From NCBI GenBank assembly GCA_030637205.1, contig DAOVVL010000141.1:1-6033 (forward strand): a stretch of 6,033 nucleotides of DNA, in the 5' to 3' direction. This DNA comes from Thalassospiraceae bacterium (GTDB taxonomy: Bacteria; Pseudomonadota; Alphaproteobacteria; Rhodospirillales; Magnetovibrionaceae). Below are positions 6,020-6,033 of this stretch, piece by piece (position 1 is the stretch's first letter; each line of letters begins with the position of its first letter). The notes below the pieces were generated by a model. That model had not been told where the DNA came from. It saw only the letters and a program-made list of their open reading frames with translations, and did not search any database. The position numbers and the translations under genes were made by a program.

Positions 6020-6033
6020 TTAACGATCCGCGC

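Noticed and set aside
5406..6023. Plus-strand open frame of 205 codons at the right edge
   Set aside because: It is the antisense shadow of the peroxiredoxin gene, whose active-site motif is unambiguous on the minus strand.

Overview
The window looks like core chromosome of an alphaproteobacterium, probably Rhodospirillales-like. It has moderately high GC, protein sequences typical of that class, an adjacent thrB-rnhA pair facing a Prx5-type peroxiredoxin gene, and a glycine-riboswitch-controlled gcvT. No mobile elements, tRNA or rRNA genes, or CRISPR arrays were seen. The taxonomic call is inference from gene order and recognised protein motifs, not from a search.

Left part, minus strand. 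A 3'-truncated gcvT (glycine cleavage T-protein) runs off the left edge. Its roughly 450-base upstream region has no protein gene but holds a complete tandem glycine riboswitch, including a leader-linker pairing that wraps around aptamer 1. A good sigma70-like promoter lies upstream of it. Further up is a small lipoprotein gene, then a 581-residue exported protein with a peptidoglycan-binding domain and a long helical-repeat region. Both encode envelope proteins of unknown specific function.

Right part. A roughly 207-base divergent intergenic region separates the 581-residue gene (minus) from thrB (plus). thrB encodes an APH-fold homoserine kinase and is followed two bases later by rnhA (RNase HI), so the two very likely form an operon. 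A peroxiredoxin gene converges on rnhA with only 20 bases between the stop codons. Its upstream region at the right edge contains a perfect 15-base palindrome overlapping a candidate -35 box.

Functionally the window combines one-carbon/glycine catabolism under glycine control, threonine biosynthesis, RNA-DNA hybrid removal, peroxide defence and an uncharacterised envelope pair. Nothing here is clearly a new system. The most worthwhile leads are the leader architecture of gcvT (P0 pairing, degenerate second aptamer, possible Shine-Dalgarno sequestration), the PG-binding/helical-repeat protein with its lipoprotein neighbour, and the palindrome upstream of the peroxiredoxin.
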